From Desulfobulbus rhabdoformis (GTDB lineage Bacteria; Desulfobacterota; Desulfobulbia; Desulfobulbales; Desulfobulbaceae): a stretch of DNA of 64,000 nucleotides. A model generated the notes under the pieces. The model did no database searches and was not told where the DNA came from. It saw nothing but the letters and a program-made list of their open reading frames with translations. Shown one piece after another: positions 1-8,199 of this stretch; within the stretch, counting starts at the first letter, position 1; each line of letters opens with the position of its first letter. The position numbers and the translations under genes were made by a program. The stretch covers positions 1-64,000 of the forward strand of contig NZ_JAFFQA010000029.1 in NCBI RefSeq assembly GCF_016919065.1, written 5' to 3'.

Positions 1-270
1 CCTAAAAAATACGCTTTTTCGTCAATAATCCCTGAAATTATCCGATTGCTTCTGTTGCCGCATGCCCGTCATGAATTTGAGGCGATTTACACACTACAAA
101 GCCGCTTCTTGTGCCATTAGAGTGGGGGCTCCGGGAATGGCTGTACAAAACGTGACAAGAGCAAATCTACTCAAAGTTACGGTCTTATTTTACCTCAAAC
201 AAAGAACACACAAGCAATATCGAGAAGCTAGCGCAGTATCGTTTCGTTTTTCACATTATATGAGGGTATC

Positions 271-960
271 ATGTTTGATGCAGAAAAATTATTAGGAAAG
301 ATTGTGGGCGAGGTCATGGGATCTGGAGATAAAAAATCCGGACTCGGCGGCTTGGGTGCGGGTTCAGGTTTGATGACCATGGTCGGCCTGGGCGTCGGAG
401 CCTATGAAATCCTCAAACAAAAGGGGCAACAGCCAGCCAGTGGCACATCGCCTCAGGCTCCTCCACCGCCTCCAGGTGGTAGTGGAACCATGGCACCGCC
501 TCCACCTCCGGGCAGTGGGACAGCTTCAACACCGCCTCCACCTGTTCCGGGGGGAACACCTGCTCCACCACCAGCGGCTGCAACTCCGCTAACACCTGCA
601 ACGACATCGATCTCAGGAAGCGACCTGGCCACCCGGTTGATTCAGGTCATGGCAGCTGCGGCCCACGCCGATGGCGAGATGGATGCAGATGAGGAACGTG
701 CAGTTCTGGAAAAATTGCGGGGGGCCGAACTCAGTCAGGAAGAAAAAATGTTTTTGCTTGGTGAACTGCACCAGCCCAAAACAATTGATGAGCTGGTCGA
801 GGGGATTAACGATCCGGCCGTGGCCAAAACCATGTACATGCTTGCTGTGGCCGCTATAGAAATAGATACCGAAGCAGAACGCACCTGGTTAGATACTCTT
901 GCAGGACGGCTGGGGCTCAGTACTGAGATGCAGGGGTTTATTGAGGATCAGGGGGTGTGA
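271..960 (+). CDS. DUF533/TerB-like protein with proline-rich linker
   Basis: 229 aa. The start is supported by GAGGG nine bases upstream of the ATG. Residues 1-50 form a glycine-rich, possibly membrane-associating N-terminus (GLGGLGAGSGLMTMVGLGVG). Residues about 52-112 are a low-complexity linker of PPPPPGSGT-type repeats. Residues about 118-229 form an acidic helical domain (AAAHADGEMDADEERAVLEK) typical of the TerB/DUF533 fold, which is often annotated as tellurite resistance TerB family although no function is established for this subtype. The gene stands alone, and the RAYT element begins 28 bp after its stop. The fold assignment is fairly sure; the cellular role is unknown. Confidence 0.75.
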   Translation: MFDAEKLLGKIVGEVMGSGDKKSGLGGLGAGSGLMTMVGLGVGAYEILKQKGQQPASGTSPQAPPPPPGGSGTMAPPPPPGSGTASTPPPPVPGGTPAPPPAAATPLTPATTSISGSDLATRLIQVMAAAAHADGEMDADEERAVLEKLRGAELSQEEKMFLLGELHQPKTIDELVEGINDPAVAKTMYMLAVAAIEIDTEAERTWLDTLAGRLGLSTEMQGFIEDQGV

Positions 961-987
961 GGAAGGACTGAGCGAGCTGGTGTTTTG

Positions 988-1061
988 GTCGCGGGCATGG
1001 CCCGACTCCTACAGGTCCAAGGTGATTGCACGAGTTGTAGGAGCGTGGCCATGCCCGCGAC
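988..1061. repeat. REP pair (BIME-like), left flank of RAYT
   Basis: Two head-to-head copies of the repeat unit GTCGCGGGCATGGCC followed by a CTCCTACA box form an imperfect palindrome with a roughly 20-nt spacer. The whole 74-bp unit matches, in inverted orientation, the unit at 1554-1627 at about 68 of 74 positions including the spacer. The two therefore behave as long terminal inverted repeats around the transposase gene. The unit resembles the well-known Pseudomonas putida type REP (GCGGG..CCCGCTCCTACAG). Confidence 0.9.
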
Positions 1062-1078
1062 AAATGTAGAAATTAAAT

Positions 1079-1543
1079 ATGCAGAAGATATCCTCAGGAC
1101 AACGGGCATTACGTAAAGGGCGGGTTTCTCTGCCTCACCAGATGTATCATGTCACCACGGCAACCGTTGATCGACGAGAGTTCTTTCGTGATTTTTCCGT
1201 AGCCACTGCCGTTGCGAGCTGCTGTGAAAACAAATTTCTTTTGGGTGATGCACAAATGCTCGCCTGGGTATTGATGCCTGATCATGTGCATTGGCTGCTT
1301 CAACTTGGGGCTAAAGACGATTTATCGTCGGTGGTCAATCGGCTCAAATCAGCCAGCAGCCGTCGTGCGAACAAAATCCTTGGGCAAAAGGGCTCCATCT
1401 GGCAGAAATCGTTCCATGATCATGCCTTACGTGCGGAGGAGGATGTACGAGCAATCGCTCGGTATATTGTTGCCAATCCGCTACGAGCTGGGCTGGTCGA
1501 TAATGTGCATAATTATCCCTTTTGGGATGCCATCTGGTTGTAA
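1079..1543 (+). CDS. REP-associated tyrosine transposase (RAYT, Y1_Tnp)
   Basis: 154 aa, the usual length for a compact RAYT. The HUH motif is visible as MPDHVHWLLQL (residues about 64-74), with the downstream helix FHDHALRAEEDVRAIARYIV carrying the tyrosine (Y128 in RYIVANP) expected to be the single-strand nicking nucleophile, followed by the typical NPLRAGLV segment. RAYTs are single-copy domesticated relatives of IS200/IS605 transposases that recognise and mobilise REP hairpins. Here the gene lies exactly between two inverted REP pairs, and further REP copies lie at 12.2, 27.6 and 57.7 kb. The start could also be a few codons downstream; no strong ribosome-binding site is seen. Confidence 0.93.
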   Translation: MQKISSGQRALRKGRVSLPHQMYHVTTATVDRREFFRDFSVATAVASCCENKFLLGDAQMLAWVLMPDHVHWLLQLGAKDDLSSVVNRLKSASSRRANKILGQKGSIWQKSFHDHALRAEEDVRAIARYIVANPLRAGLVDNVHNYPFWDAIWL

Positions 1544-1553
1544 TTAATTTGGG

Positions 1554-1627
1554 GTCGCGGGCATGGCCACGCTCCTACAACTCGCGTAGTCACTTTGGAC
1601 CTGTAGGAGTCGGACCATGCCCGCGGC
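1554..1627. repeat. REP pair (BIME-like), right flank of RAYT
   Basis: Inverted copy of the 988-1061 unit. It opens with GTCGCGGGCATGGCC, has a spacer complementary to the left unit's spacer (CACTTTGGAC versus GTCCAAGGTG), and ends GACCATGCCCGCGGC. It begins 11 bp after the RAYT stop and runs to 22 bp before the stop of the convergent AIM24 gene. Confidence 0.9.
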
Positions 1628-1648
1628 AAAATACAAAAATTTTCTCGC

Positions 1649-2647
1649 TTACCGCTCAAACATATTGGCCAGCCCGCCCAGCACCGAGCCCTCGCCCTGA
1701 CTCCCCCCCATGGTTTGGGGAGCTGCTTCCCAGATGCGGCCAGCAAAACGGGAGAATGGTAGCGATTGCAGCCAGACATGACCAGGGCCCTGCAGGTTGG
1801 CAAAGAAGAATCCCTCGCCACCAAATAATGCTGATTTCACATTCCCGACAAATTCAATGTCATAATTCACAGATGAGGTCAGGGCCACCAAACAGCCTGT
1901 ATCCACCCGCATGGTCTCACCGGCAGCCAGCTCTTTTTCCACAATGGTGCCTCCGGCGTGGACGAACACCAGCCCATCGCCATCGAGCTGCTGCATAATG
2001 AATCCTTCCCCACCAAAGAGAGCAGCCCCTATTTTTTTCTGAAAGGCAATACCAATGGAAACCCCTTTCGCAGCACAGAGAAAGGCGTCTTTCTGACAGA
2101 TAATCCGATTATCATACGTGGGTAAATCAAGCGGAATAATCTTGCCTGGATAGGGCGCGGCAAAGGCAACCTTCCCCTTATCCTGACCGGTGTAGGTAAA
2201 CATGGTGATAAACAACCCCTCACCAGTGATCAACCGCTTCCCTGCGCCCAACATCTTATCGAGAAATCCGCCCGAGCTGGAACTCCTTGAACCATCACCA
2301 AACACGGTTTCCATAACGATTTGATCGTGCATGTACATCATGGCGCCAGCCTCGGACACTACGCTCTCTTGAGGATCAAGCTCTACTTCGACAAACTGCA
2401 TCTCGTTGCCGAAAATAGTGTAGTCAATCTCGTGGGCTTCCTGGCCAGAGAAGGGCGGCGGTACCGGTGCCCCTCCCTGCCCTGCCTGCAATTCTGCAAC
2501 TTGTCCAATGCACATCCAGTCGCCAAAGCCATCGCGCCAGACCATGGTCGACTCGCTGTATTGCCCGCTGGCGATACCGGAAAGTATCTGCTGCTGGCTA
2601 AAAGGTCCAAGGGATTGGCCATTAATGGCAACAAACCAGTTTGACAT
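1649..2647 (-). CDS. GYF_2 - AIM24 (TIGR00266) family protein
   Basis: 332 aa; the start is supported by AGAGGTG upstream. Residues 1-50 form a GYF_2 domain (WFVAINGQSLGPFSQQQI ... GDWMCIGQV), a small module found at the N-terminus of many membrane-linked bacterial proteins. After a short PPPFSGQEA linker, residues about 75-315 are the AIM24/TIGR00266 beta-prism domain. Its repeated glycine-rich strands include GEGFIMQQLDGDGLVFVHAGG and the C-terminal GEGFFFANLQGPGHVWLQS. AIM24-family proteins lack a proven biochemical role in bacteria. The gene is convergent with the RAYT element and ends beside its right REP pair. Confidence 0.85.
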   Translation of the reverse strand: MSNWFVAINGQSLGPFSQQQILSGIASGQYSESTMVWRDGFGDWMCIGQVAELQAGQGGAPVPPPFSGQEAHEIDYTIFGNEMQFVEVELDPQESVVSEAGAMMYMHDQIVMETVFGDGSRSSSSGGFLDKMLGAGKRLITGEGLFITMFTYTGQDKGKVAFAAPYPGKIIPLDLPTYDNRIICQKDAFLCAAKGVSIGIAFQKKIGAALFGGEGFIMQQLDGDGLVFVHAGGTIVEKELAAGETMRVDTGCLVALTSSVNYDIEFVGNVKSALFGGEGFFFANLQGPGHVWLQSLPFSRFAGRIWEAAPQTMGGSQGEGSVLGGLANMFER

Positions 2648-3398
2648 AATACACCTCTATTTAAAAAAATTTTAACCTGAATCCGTGACGGCGGGTGGTC
2701 ACTGAACAGCATATCCAATTAATAGGACAAGGATTTTTAAATTAAATGAATACTATCCGGATTCGAGTGTGAGTCAAAGAAAATTTGCCTGTACAAAGTG
2801 AACAGCTGAGCTGGTGGCAAAAGTATGGCCCGAATCCGTAGTAGTTGGGAATTTGAGTAACTATGCATTTTTTTCACATTCGCCTTCTTTTTGAGATTGC
2901 AAATGGCCAAAGAAGATATATAAAATCGTCCTGAATTCGAGACGGAGCCGTGAATACTCACGGGTTCAGAATCGTACTACAAACAAGGCCTCAGACAGCT
3001 GGTGGCAAGGAGGGTACAACCGAACAGATTGGAAGTGCATCGAGAAACAAAGCTTAAGGCGGGTCATTGCCTCCGGGCAATTGCCATGACCGGATTACTT
3101 GCGGAGTCAACGATGAACAACCATAATCTCGAAGGGATTAGGATCTTGCTGCAAAGTAAGTGCTCACTGGAGCGTTGTTCTTATTTTTCGTTGTTGAATG
3201 TCTGCTCACCTGCATCAATGCACGGGCGCATTCTTTTTGGGTTTTGTTGCCTGTCCCCGCTTAATGGTTGACAGGTTTTGTTTCTTGAATGTTGTCATGC
3301 CTGCGCCACAACACCTGCGTGTATGCTTGTGCTTCCGTCTTCTTCTTATCTCACGGGGCACTCATCCGTCTCCACAAGCGCTGGCTTGACAGGACTCT
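2648..3398. other. Intergenic region with repeat-B copy and hairpins
   Basis: No convincing gene is seen in these 751 bp. The segment holds a repeat-B copy at 2675-2709 and degenerate relatives near 2744 (ATCCGGATTCGAG), 2829 and 2932-2975 (CTGAATTCGAGACGG ... CACGGGTTCAG). A nested hairpin lies at about 3059-3090 (GGTCA ... TTGCC TCCG GGCAA ... TGACC). A terminator-like stem CCTGTC/GACAGG followed by TTTTGTTT lies at 3250-3283. The last 230 bp could hold the promoter and leader of the SET-decarboxylase pair. Confidence 0.55.
2675..2709 (+). repeat. Repeat family B copy 1
   Basis: Unit CTGAATCCGTGACGGCGGG followed by TGGTCACTGAACA. The same unit, with minor changes, occurs at 6765, 45701 (reverse), 51426 and 51501 (reverse), with short fragments at 41993 and 50386. 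It lies just upstream of the AIM24 gene start. Confidence 0.85.
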
Positions 3399-3893
3399 AT
3401 GGAGAGTATTCCCATGTTGTATCCCGATCAATTCGGCAGAGATCCTCTGTTTCCGAAACATTCCGATTTCGCTGTTGTCTTTATCAATCAACTTGTCGGC
3501 CAAGGCGTTATCACCTATCGCTCTTTTAAAAAAGGAAAGGTGATTGCACGTATGGCTGGTCATATCGTCCCTGAAATTCGTCAGCACACCCTGCAAATCA
3601 CTCCTGAAACTCATCTTTTCGATCCCTACTTCAGCGGTTATTTTCTGCATTCCTGTGCACCCAACATCTCGCTTGATATGGTCAACCTGACCGTAACTGC
3701 ATTGGCGGAAATTGCTGCCAACAGTTACCTGTACATGGACTATGCAGAGACAGAGGATGTCCTCTTCAAGCAATTCCCCTGCTCCTGCGGGGCCGCGAAC
3801 TGCAGAGGGTGGATCACCGGCCGCAAGGAGTTGCATCCTGCAGCCTTAGCGGAGCCAAAGCTTGTTGAACAAAGTGGGACTATCCTGCAATGA
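3399..3893 (+). CDS. SET-domain protein with post-SET cysteines (putative lysine methyltransferase)
   Basis: 164 aa, essentially a bare SET domain. Motif I is VGQGVITYRSFKKGKVIA (about residues 33-50), the NHSCxPN-type motif is FLHSCAPNISLDM (about 82-94), the ELxxDY-type motif is SYLYMDYAE (about 109-117), and a post-SET box PCSCGAANCRGWITG (about 126-140) ends the domain with three Zn-type cysteines. Together these support SAM-dependent protein-lysine methylation; the substrate is unknown. An in-frame ATG at 3414 has a better-placed GGAGAG and may be the true start. The stop overlaps the start of the next gene (ATGA), so the pair is translationally coupled with the PLP decarboxylase, which suggests a joint pathway. 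Confidence 0.82.
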   Translation: MESIPMLYPDQFGRDPLFPKHSDFAVVFINQLVGQGVITYRSFKKGKVIARMAGHIVPEIRQHTLQITPETHLFDPYFSGYFLHSCAPNISLDMVNLTVTALAEIAANSYLYMDYAETEDVLFKQFPCSCGAANCRGWITGRKELHPAALAEPKLVEQSGTILQ

Positions 3894-5105
3894 ACCAACA
3901 GCAATATTATCGCTGGTGGCAGAGAGAGGATCTCTGCTACCAGCAGGGACACCTCTATTTTGCGGGGAAAGCTGTAGAGGGGCTTGCAACTCAATGCGGC
4001 ACTCCCGCTTTTATCTATTCAGCCCCCCGTGTACAAGATAACCTTCTTCGGCTTCGCACCAGCCTGAACCAGGCTGGTTTTGCCAAACGTTTCTCACTGT
4101 ACTATGCAATGAAAGCAAACCGCTTTGCCCCTTTGCTAGCCATGCTCAAGCAAAGCGGACTCTGCGGTATTGATGCCTGCTCCCCGGCTGAAATCGAGTT
4201 GGCTGTAAGCTGTGGCTTCGCACCTGCGGAGATATCTTTTACCGCTTCGAGTCTGTCAACTCGAGACCTGGATGTCATAACCCGCTATGACGGTCTCTGC
4301 ATGAATTGCGACTCCCTCCATGCGATCCATCAATGGGGACAACGCAAACCTCACACAACAATTGGACTGCGGGTTAATCCAGGTATGGGGATTGGCCGCG
4401 TCGACAACGACAAACTGCAGTACGCGGGTTCGCAAACCACCAAATTCGGCATCTACTGGCAACAGTTTGCAGAGGCGCTTGCGGTTGCAGCTCAGTATAA
4501 TCTGGAAGTCGACACCATCCATTTTCATACCGGCTGTGGTTATCTTACAGAGCAACTCCATCGGCTTGAACGGATTATAGCGCACTGTTTCTGCTTTATC
4601 GAAAAAGTGGGCACAATCAAATATGTGAACATCGGTGGGGGATTAGGGGTACCGCACCTGCCTGCTGATGCGCCCCTTGATCTGGAGCGGTGGACAATGG
4701 TCCTGCAAAGGCAATTTGGCGCAACAGACCTGCACCTGAGGATTGAGCCGGGAGATTATATCGTCAAGGATGCGGGGCTTCTTCTTTTGGAAAAAACCTT
4801 TGTAGAAAAAAAAAGAGGCGACCACCTTTGTCGGTGTCGACGCGGGGTTCAACATTGCTCCGGAGCCTGCCTATTACACCCTCCCCTTTCAGCCCCTGCC
4901 TCTTCATTACAACCAAGAGCCATGCACAATCAAGACTCTGGTGGGCAATATAAATGAAGCACTTGATGTCTGGTATGAGGATGCACTACTTCCGGACCTG
5001 CATGAGCAGAAATATATAGCGCTCATCAATGCCGGTGCCTACTCAGCATCCATGGCATCGAATCACTGCATGCGAGGTAGCTTTAAAGAATTTTTACTGT
5101 TTTGA
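3890..5105 (+). pseudogene. LysA-like PLP (fold type III) decarboxylase, frameshifted in an A9 run
   Basis: The first frame runs 3890-4957 (355 codons) but loses homology after the A9 tract at 4806-4814. Removing one A gives an uninterrupted 404-codon gene ending at 5105. Visible elements are the PLP lysine in YYAMKANRFAP (about residue 70), the HFHTGCGY histidine motif, the phosphate-binding NIGGGLGVP, the EPGDYIVKDAG segment, and in the shifted frame VGVDAGFN and the terminal NAGAYSASMASNHCMRGSF typical of diaminopimelate decarboxylases. The usual CESxD loop reads NEALD, so the active-site Cys is Asn, arguing for a substrate other than meso-DAP. It is coupled to the SET gene by ATGA. It could be a real pseudogene, a transcriptional-slippage gene or a sequence error. 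Confidence 0.78.
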
Positions 5106-5214
5106 AGATACATCGTGTGCTGATTAGAACCCGGTGGGGGGAAACAGTAAAAAAAAGCAGCTCGTTTGAGAGCCCTCACAGGCATTCGGGATGACCTGCA
5201 GGGAGGAGGTAAGC

Positions 5215-6699
5215 TTACGGTGTTTTTTTCTTTTTAATGCTCTTGGCAGAAATACCGTGCTGTTTCATTTTGTCGTAAAGGGCTGTCTTTCCGATGCTGA
5301 GATGCCCGGCCGTGGTGGCCACGTTACCGCTGTATTTGGAGAGGGCACGCCGAATGATGGTGGCTTCAAAATCTCCCAGAATAGATTTAAGGGAAACGAG
5401 TCCAAGTTTATCGTCAATCTCGACAAGTTCACCACCCTGCTGCTCGATACGCGGGTCCTGATCAAAGAGCAGATCGCTCTCTGTAATCATCTTCCCTTTG
5501 GCCATGAGCACCGCACGCTGAATCAGGTTTTCCAGCTCACGAACATTCCCCGGCCAATCGTGCTCGAGCAGCCGGTTAATGATTGATTTAGGGACAAAGT
5601 CGATCTCTTTTTTAAAGGCTTCCCGGTAATGGTTGACGAAGTGGGAGACCAACCCGACGACATCTTCCTTGCGTTCTCTAAGCGGAGGAATATCTATATT
5701 GATGATGTTGAGCCGGTAATAGAGATCCAATCGAAATTTTTTCTCCTTGACCGCCTGGGTCAGATCGACATTGGTCGCGGCGATAACTCGCACGTCCACC
5801 TTGACCGGCTCGGTACCGCCCACCCGAATAATTTCCCCATTTTGCAGCACGCGCAGCAGGGCTACCTGCATGCGGGGACTTATATCACCGATCTCGTCGA
5901 GAAAGATGGTCCCACCATCCACCACCTCAAATTTCCCGACCTTACGGCCAGTCGCACCTGTAAAAGCACCTTTCTCGTAGCCAAACAAATCCGCCTCAAG
6001 CAGGGAGTCGTTAATGGCGTTGCAGTTGATTTTTAAAAAAGGCTTGTCTTCACGGCCACTGGTGGCTTTGACCAAGTTCGCAACCAACTCTTTACCGGTG
6101 CCTGATTCGCCGGTGATGAGAATGGTGGCGTCAGAGCCTGAAACCTGATGAATCATCTCGCGCAATTCTCGCATCTTACGGCTGCGGCCAACCATCTTAT
6201 CGGCATGGTGATGATGGCCAAGCTGACTTTTCAGGCTGTTGACCTGACGCATCAGTTTGTTACGCATCTCTTCACTAGCCTGCAACTCGTCTATTTTCGA
6301 TTCGAGAATGGTCTCAATACTGGTATTGAACTGCAGTAACTCCTGCTCGAAATCTTTACGCTCGGTAATATCGCGCATCACCAGCATAATAAGCTGTTCG
6401 CCAGTATAGCCCACAAAGGGAACCGACGAGTATTCCACCGGGGTGGTGTCCACCATGGTCTCGACAACTTTTGAATCTTTTTGCCGCGTCTTGCTGGCGG
6501 CAAGTTTATCGCGACAGGATTGCCCTATTCCTGCCAGACTGGCAGCGACTTTTTTCCCACAGGGGTGGCCAAAGCAATCTCTGGCGCTGCGGTTCAAGTA
6601 TTCAATACCGCCATCGTCACGAAGAAGAAACACCATCTCCGGCATGGCATCGAGAAGTGTCCGCCAGTTGGTGGTGAGGCGATCAACCTCCTCTTGCAT
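5215..6699 (-). CDS. PAS - AAA+ sigma-54-dependent response activator
   Basis: 494 aa from the ATG at 6699. A longer frame to 6798 exists, but its extra residues come from repeat B (DHPPSRIQV), so it was rejected; a GTG at 6730 is another option. Residues about 12-115 are a PAS-like sensor, followed by a coiled linker. The AAA+ domain (about 165-400) shows Walker A GESGTGKE, the sigma-54-contacting GAFTGA loop, Walker B GGTIFLDEIGD and the arginine-finger region. The C-terminus (about 450-485) is a Fis-type HTH (ATIIRRALSKYSGNVATTAG) with a Lys-rich tail. There is no receiver domain, so the PAS ligand or a partner probably controls it. No cognate gene is adjacent. Confidence 0.92.
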   Translation of the reverse strand: MQEEVDRLTTNWRTLLDAMPEMVFLLRDDGGIEYLNRSARDCFGHPCGKKVAASLAGIGQSCRDKLAASKTRQKDSKVVETMVDTTPVEYSSVPFVGYTGEQLIMLVMRDITERKDFEQELLQFNTSIETILESKIDELQASEEMRNKLMRQVNSLKSQLGHHHHADKMVGRSRKMRELREMIHQVSGSDATILITGESGTGKELVANLVKATSGREDKPFLKINCNAINDSLLEADLFGYEKGAFTGATGRKVGKFEVVDGGTIFLDEIGDISPRMQVALLRVLQNGEIIRVGGTEPVKVDVRVIAATNVDLTQAVKEKKFRLDLYYRLNIINIDIPPLRERKEDVVGLVSHFVNHYREAFKKEIDFVPKSIINRLLEHDWPGNVRELENLIQRAVLMAKGKMITESDLLFDQDPRIEQQGGELVEIDDKLGLVSLKSILGDFEATIIRRALSKYSGNVATTAGHLSIGKTALYDKMKQHGISAKSIKKKKTP

Positions 6700-7030
6700 G
6701 TTCGCTATGTTGAGAACGTTATCTGACACAGATATTTTGTAGGGTTGTGGGAGATTGAATAAAACCTGAATCCGTGACGGCGGGTGGTCAGTAAACAACG
6801 AAACTGACGCACCGATGAATGCTCCCGGATTCAGATATAAAATTGAAATCTGTCATCAAAAAAAGATTCTATAGGCCCCAAAGACCTAATGGCATAGAAA
6901 AACCCGATAAATAATTGACATATGTACCACTCTTAGCCAGAGAATACAAATCAATTTCCGATAATACGTAAATCTATGTAAAAAAAAACCGCAACAGTTT
7001 ATAGTTTCATGCATTTTCAGTTAGGTAATT
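6700..7030. other. Intergenic region upstream of the sigma-54 activator
   Basis: These 331 bp hold repeat B copy 2 (6765-6799, with a closing inverted CCGGATTCAG at 6825-6834), then AT-rich sequence with A and T runs. At 7021-7038 an inverted repeat TTAGGTA-ATTC-TACCTAA overlaps the mutY stop codon. No gene is seen. Confidence 0.5.
6765..6834 (+). repeat. Repeat family B copy 2
   Basis: CCTGAATCCGTGACGGCGGG TGGTCAGTAAACAACG, followed about 25 bp later by the inverted half CCCGGATTCAG. It overlaps the promoter-proximal region of the sigma-54 activator gene and encodes the spurious N-terminal extension of that frame. Confidence 0.85.
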
Positions 7031-8143
7031 CTACCTAATTTCCGGAAAAGCTGTCTCTTGCAGGGCTGCCACCAACATTCGATGCCCCGCAGGATAGGGG
7101 TAATCACTCAACCCTGTGAGCGATACCCAGGCATAATCCTGGGCGGCACTGAGGATTGGCTTTTCCGGCTTTGTCTTCATTGCTGCCAAAAAACCGTGCA
7201 GAGTTACCCGATAGCGGGTGTAGTGATGCACGACAGTCTTAAAAAACTCAAGATCGCCTGCCTGATAGCCGGTCTCCTCTGCCAACTCACGGCGGGCGGC
7301 CTCAAGGGGCTGCTCGCCTTCTTCAAGACGGCCACCGGGGAACTCCCACAAACCGCCCCAAATATCATCTGCCATTCGTTGCTGCACAAAAAAGAGGCCA
7401 TCAATATGAAGGATGGTGCAGGCCATGATAATTTCAATTTTCTTTTGCTTATCATTGGGCAGAGGCCTAAACTCCACCGTATCCTTCTTCAGGGCCTGGC
7501 AGTGCATGTGCACCGGGCAGAGTTCACAGGCAGGCTTTTTGGGGGTGCAGATAAGAGCGCCCAACTCCATAAGCGCCTGGTTATAGAAACGCGGCAACTC
7601 AGGCTCAAGCAAGGCCTCTGCCATGGCGCCAATTCGCTTTTGGATCGCACTTTGTTTAATAGGACGATCAATATCAGCCAGGCGAGCAAAAACCCGCTCC
7701 ACATTGGCATCCTTAAGCGGAAAGGGTAAATTAAAGGCAATGGAAAGAATGGCAGCAGCCGTGTAGGGGCCGATACCGGGAAGCTCCAAAAGCGCTTTAT
7801 GGTCTGAAGGAATGTGCCCGCCGTACTGCTCCTGCATTTGCTGAGCGGCCCGCTGAATATTGCGCGCTCTGCTGTAATACCCCAACCCTTCCCAGGCCTT
7901 AAGGATCGACTGCTCTGAAGCGCGGGCAACGGCGGCAACATTGGGGAACTGCTCAATCCACCGATTAAAATACTGGACCACCCTGTCCATCTGGGTCTGC
8001 TGCCCCATGATTTCTGAAATCCAGACATGGTAGGGATTGTAGGTTGCGCGCCAGGGCAAAGGGCGCTGGTTCGCTTCAAACCAGACAAGCAGCCGACGAC
8101 GAAAGTCCGTGATGTCTGCCTCATTGTTCTTGTCAATCACCAA
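7031..8143 (-). CDS. mutY: A/G-specific adenine glycosylase MutY
   Basis: 370 aa, complete. It removes adenine mispaired with 8-oxoguanine in base excision repair. Catalytic Glu is in WISEIMGQQTQMD (about residue 43), the helix-hairpin-helix with catalytic Asp is ELPGIGPYTAAAIL ... LKDANVERV (about 118-150), and the [4Fe-4S] ligands follow C-x6-C-x2-C-x5-C (CTPKKPACELCPVHMHC, about 199-215). The C-terminal Nudix-like 8-oxoG recognition domain (about 232-365) still shows the Nudix box G-x5-E-x7-REx2EE (GGRLEEGEQPLEAARRELAE), which many MutY proteins have lost. It is divergent from the TIGR03790 gene with only 56 bp between likely starts, so the two share a promoter region. Confidence 0.96.
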   Translation of the reverse strand: MVIDKNNEADITDFRRRLLVWFEANQRPLPWRATYNPYHVWISEIMGQQTQMDRVVQYFNRWIEQFPNVAAVARASEQSILKAWEGLGYYSRARNIQRAAQQMQEQYGGHIPSDHKALLELPGIGPYTAAAILSIAFNLPFPLKDANVERVFARLADIDRPIKQSAIQKRIGAMAEALLEPELPRFYNQALMELGALICTPKKPACELCPVHMHCQALKKDTVEFRPLPNDKQKKIEIIMACTILHIDGLFFVQQRMADDIWGGLWEFPGGRLEEGEQPLEAARRELAEETGYQAGDLEFFKTVVHHYTRYRVTLHGFLAAMKTKPEKPILSAAQDYAWVSLTGLSDYPYPAGHRMLVAALQETAFPEIR

Positions 8144-8199
8144 GGGTATCCTCTATGCTGCAAATTGTGGAGCAAATTCAACCTTCAAGGTACCCTGCT

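Noticed and set aside
1..270. Upstream ORF (62-295) before the TerB-like gene
   Set aside because: It overlaps the next gene's start and ribosome-binding site, has no domain, and the region otherwise looks non-coding.
413..607. Minus-strand and alternative-frame ORFs across the proline-rich linker
   Set aside because: They are shadows of the repetitive CCACCG/CCTCCA coding of the TerB-like protein's linker.
1522..1998. Plus-strand ORF through the right REP pair and the AIM24 gene
   Set aside because: It runs antisense through a well-supported gene and a non-coding repeat and has no family features.
6700..6798. N-terminal extension of the sigma-54 activator
   Set aside because: The extra residues (DHPPSRIQV) are encoded by repeat B; the same peptide appears in an unrelated frame at the 2.7-kb copy, so it is repeat sequence and not protein.
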